Source: Septoria linicola (Eukaryota > Ascomycota > Dothideomycetes > Mycosphaerellales > Mycosphaerellaceae). Taken from it: a DNA stretch of 64,000 bases. Made by a program: the position numbers and the translations under genes. Below, in pieces: positions 62,815 to 64,000 of this stretch (its first letter is position 1; every line of letters begins with the position of its first letter). Location of the stretch: the NCBI GenBank assembly GCA_024114885.1, contig CP099426.1, forward strand, positions 1,736,001 to 1,800,000. Reading direction: 5' to 3'. Below the pieces are notes generated by a model. It saw only the letters and a program-made list of their open reading frames with translations, was not told the DNA's origin and did no database searches.

Positions 62815-64000
62815 TTAGCCTCTTCTCTTGACAGTAACCTTGACAGTTGGCTTGGTGAAGAAACCGCTTTTAAATTCCAAGCCAGTATCTTGTGCCGGCA
62901 TGAATTCGAACCTGCGAATAAGCGAGGGTAGCAACTTCGACATCTCGAGCATAGAGACATGTCTACCGATGCAAGTTCTCGCTCCGCCACCGAACTGATT
63001 GTCGTTAGTCGAAGGTACTTCAGGGAATGGAGAGCGACTCACAGCGAAAAAAGCCTTGTCTATGGCGGACGTGTCACCAAGCCATCGCTCAGGCTTGAAT
63101 TCCAGGACGTCGGCGCCCCAAATCTCTGACATGTGGTGGATGACCCATGGATTGACGCCTACATGTGTCTGTTGGACAGTGTCAGTACTGTCGCTTAGAG
63201 TAGATTGACCTTCGCGGACGAACCCCTGCTGGAAAGTGCTTCCCAGCTATTGTTGCTCCTCCTTCCGGAACCACTCTGTAGAGAGTGCTTCCCACTGGAG
63301 AATGCAGACGAAGTGCTTCTTGGATGCAGGCTTGCAGGTAAGTAAGTTTTTGGCCTTGCGCGAATGTTGCAGGATCAGACAGATTTCCTGCTTCAACCGC
63401 CTCATTCAACTCTACACGTAGCTTGTCCAAGCATCTCAGGTTCTGCGCAAGGAACCATATAGTTGAGCTCAATGCAGTCGCAGTTGTATCGGACCCTGCG
63501 CCAAAGTTCTGAGCAACGATCTCCTTCATTGAATACTTGCTCATCTTCCCGGTCCCTATGCATTTGATGCACTTGACCATCATGTCTTCTCGATGGGTGG
63601 GGTCAGTCGCATTTTCGAACCTGTCCTTGACCTCTCTGCCAATGACCCTGTACAGAACCGAAAGAGGATGGACGCTGGGAATGTACTTCATGGCCAACTT
63701 CCATAGGATATGCCATTCGGGTATGAGACCTATTCGACCGCTCCAGCAATTGTTCAGCCAGTCGACTGTCTTCAGGAGATTGTCTTTGTCGTAGCCACAT
63801 TCGATCAGCCCGAACGAGCGACCAAAGGTGAATTCTCCAATGACGTCGAAAGCATACAGCTGCATCCAGGTGAAGAGGTCGAGTGGCTGGCCTACTTGAG
63901 CGAGTCGATCCAATGCGTGCACAAAGCGCTTGTTAGTCTGATTCACGAAGGGCTCGTAGGAGAGCAATGTGGAATTTGCGTAGAAGTTCGCCTGGACTCT
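62815..64000 (-). CDS. Cytochrome P450 monooxygenase, N-terminus beyond window
   Basis: Heme-thiolate monooxygenase; about 360 C-terminal residues are present. Proposed exons (minus): from beyond 64000 to 63224, 63168-63043, 62994-62815. The I-helix oxygen-binding motif is FGAGSDTTAT, the K-helix ExxR is QEALRLHSP, the PERF region is FKPERWL, and the heme Cys is in FGGGARTCIG. The 48-nt intron 62995-63042 is a multiple of three without a stop, so the frame reads through it; removing it restores normal spacing before the heme loop. The 55-nt intron joins FPAG to THVGVNPWV. Similar to pisatin-demethylase-like fungal P450s; substrate unknown. Confidence 0.9.

Overview
The window is nuclear DNA of a filamentous ascomycete (Pezizomycotina, plausibly a plant-associated Dothideomycete). 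The evidence is short spliceosomal introns (mostly 48-63 nt, GT...AG, CTAAC/CTGAC-like branch sites), monocistronic genes on both strands, a giant non-ribosomal peptide synthetase (NRPS), a proteinase K-type secreted subtilisin, a NIS1-type effector relic and typical fungal housekeeping genes. The clade below Pezizomycotina is inference. I found no tRNA, rRNA, CRISPR, transposon or viral sequence.

Left region (1-19.9 kb), secondary metabolism. One uninterrupted minus-strand frame runs from an ATG at 13594 off the left edge. It encodes at least 4531 residues of an NRPS ordered A-T-C-A-T-C-(half C)-A-T-C-A-T-C... A 1.3 kb divergent promoter separates it from a five-exon full-length ABC-B exporter (14899-19285, +), the likely exporter of the peptide. 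A small secreted cysteine-rich protein (19457-19873, -) lies tail-to-tail with the exporter.

Middle region (20-57 kb), mostly core genes. In order: mitochondrial uS12 and Dbp10 (divergent), a MATE transporter, an F-box-like protein, a C2H2 zinc-finger protein rebuilt from two open frames, chorismate mutase, the mitochondrial fission adaptor Mdv1, an unknown nuclear-like protein, an MFS transporter, a U1A/U2B''-type spliceosomal protein, a BTB protein, a PlsB/GNPAT-type acyltransferase with a PTS1-like C-terminus, a short dehydrogenase relic, Mcm4, isopentenyl-diphosphate isomerase, a large disordered protein of unknown function, 3-hydroxyisobutyrate dehydrogenase and a soluble twin-cassette ABC ATPase.

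Right region (57-64 kb), secreted and accessory genes. It holds a doubtful small spliced gene, a small Cys/His-rich protein, a NIS1-family effector broken by a 4-bp tandem duplication, a five-exon subtilisin whose catalytic His lies on a 20-nt micro-exon, and a cytochrome P450 running off the right edge.

All exon joins were made by eye from splice signals and reading frame; none is backed by transcripts here. Several products and starts rest on remembered family features rather than a database search.
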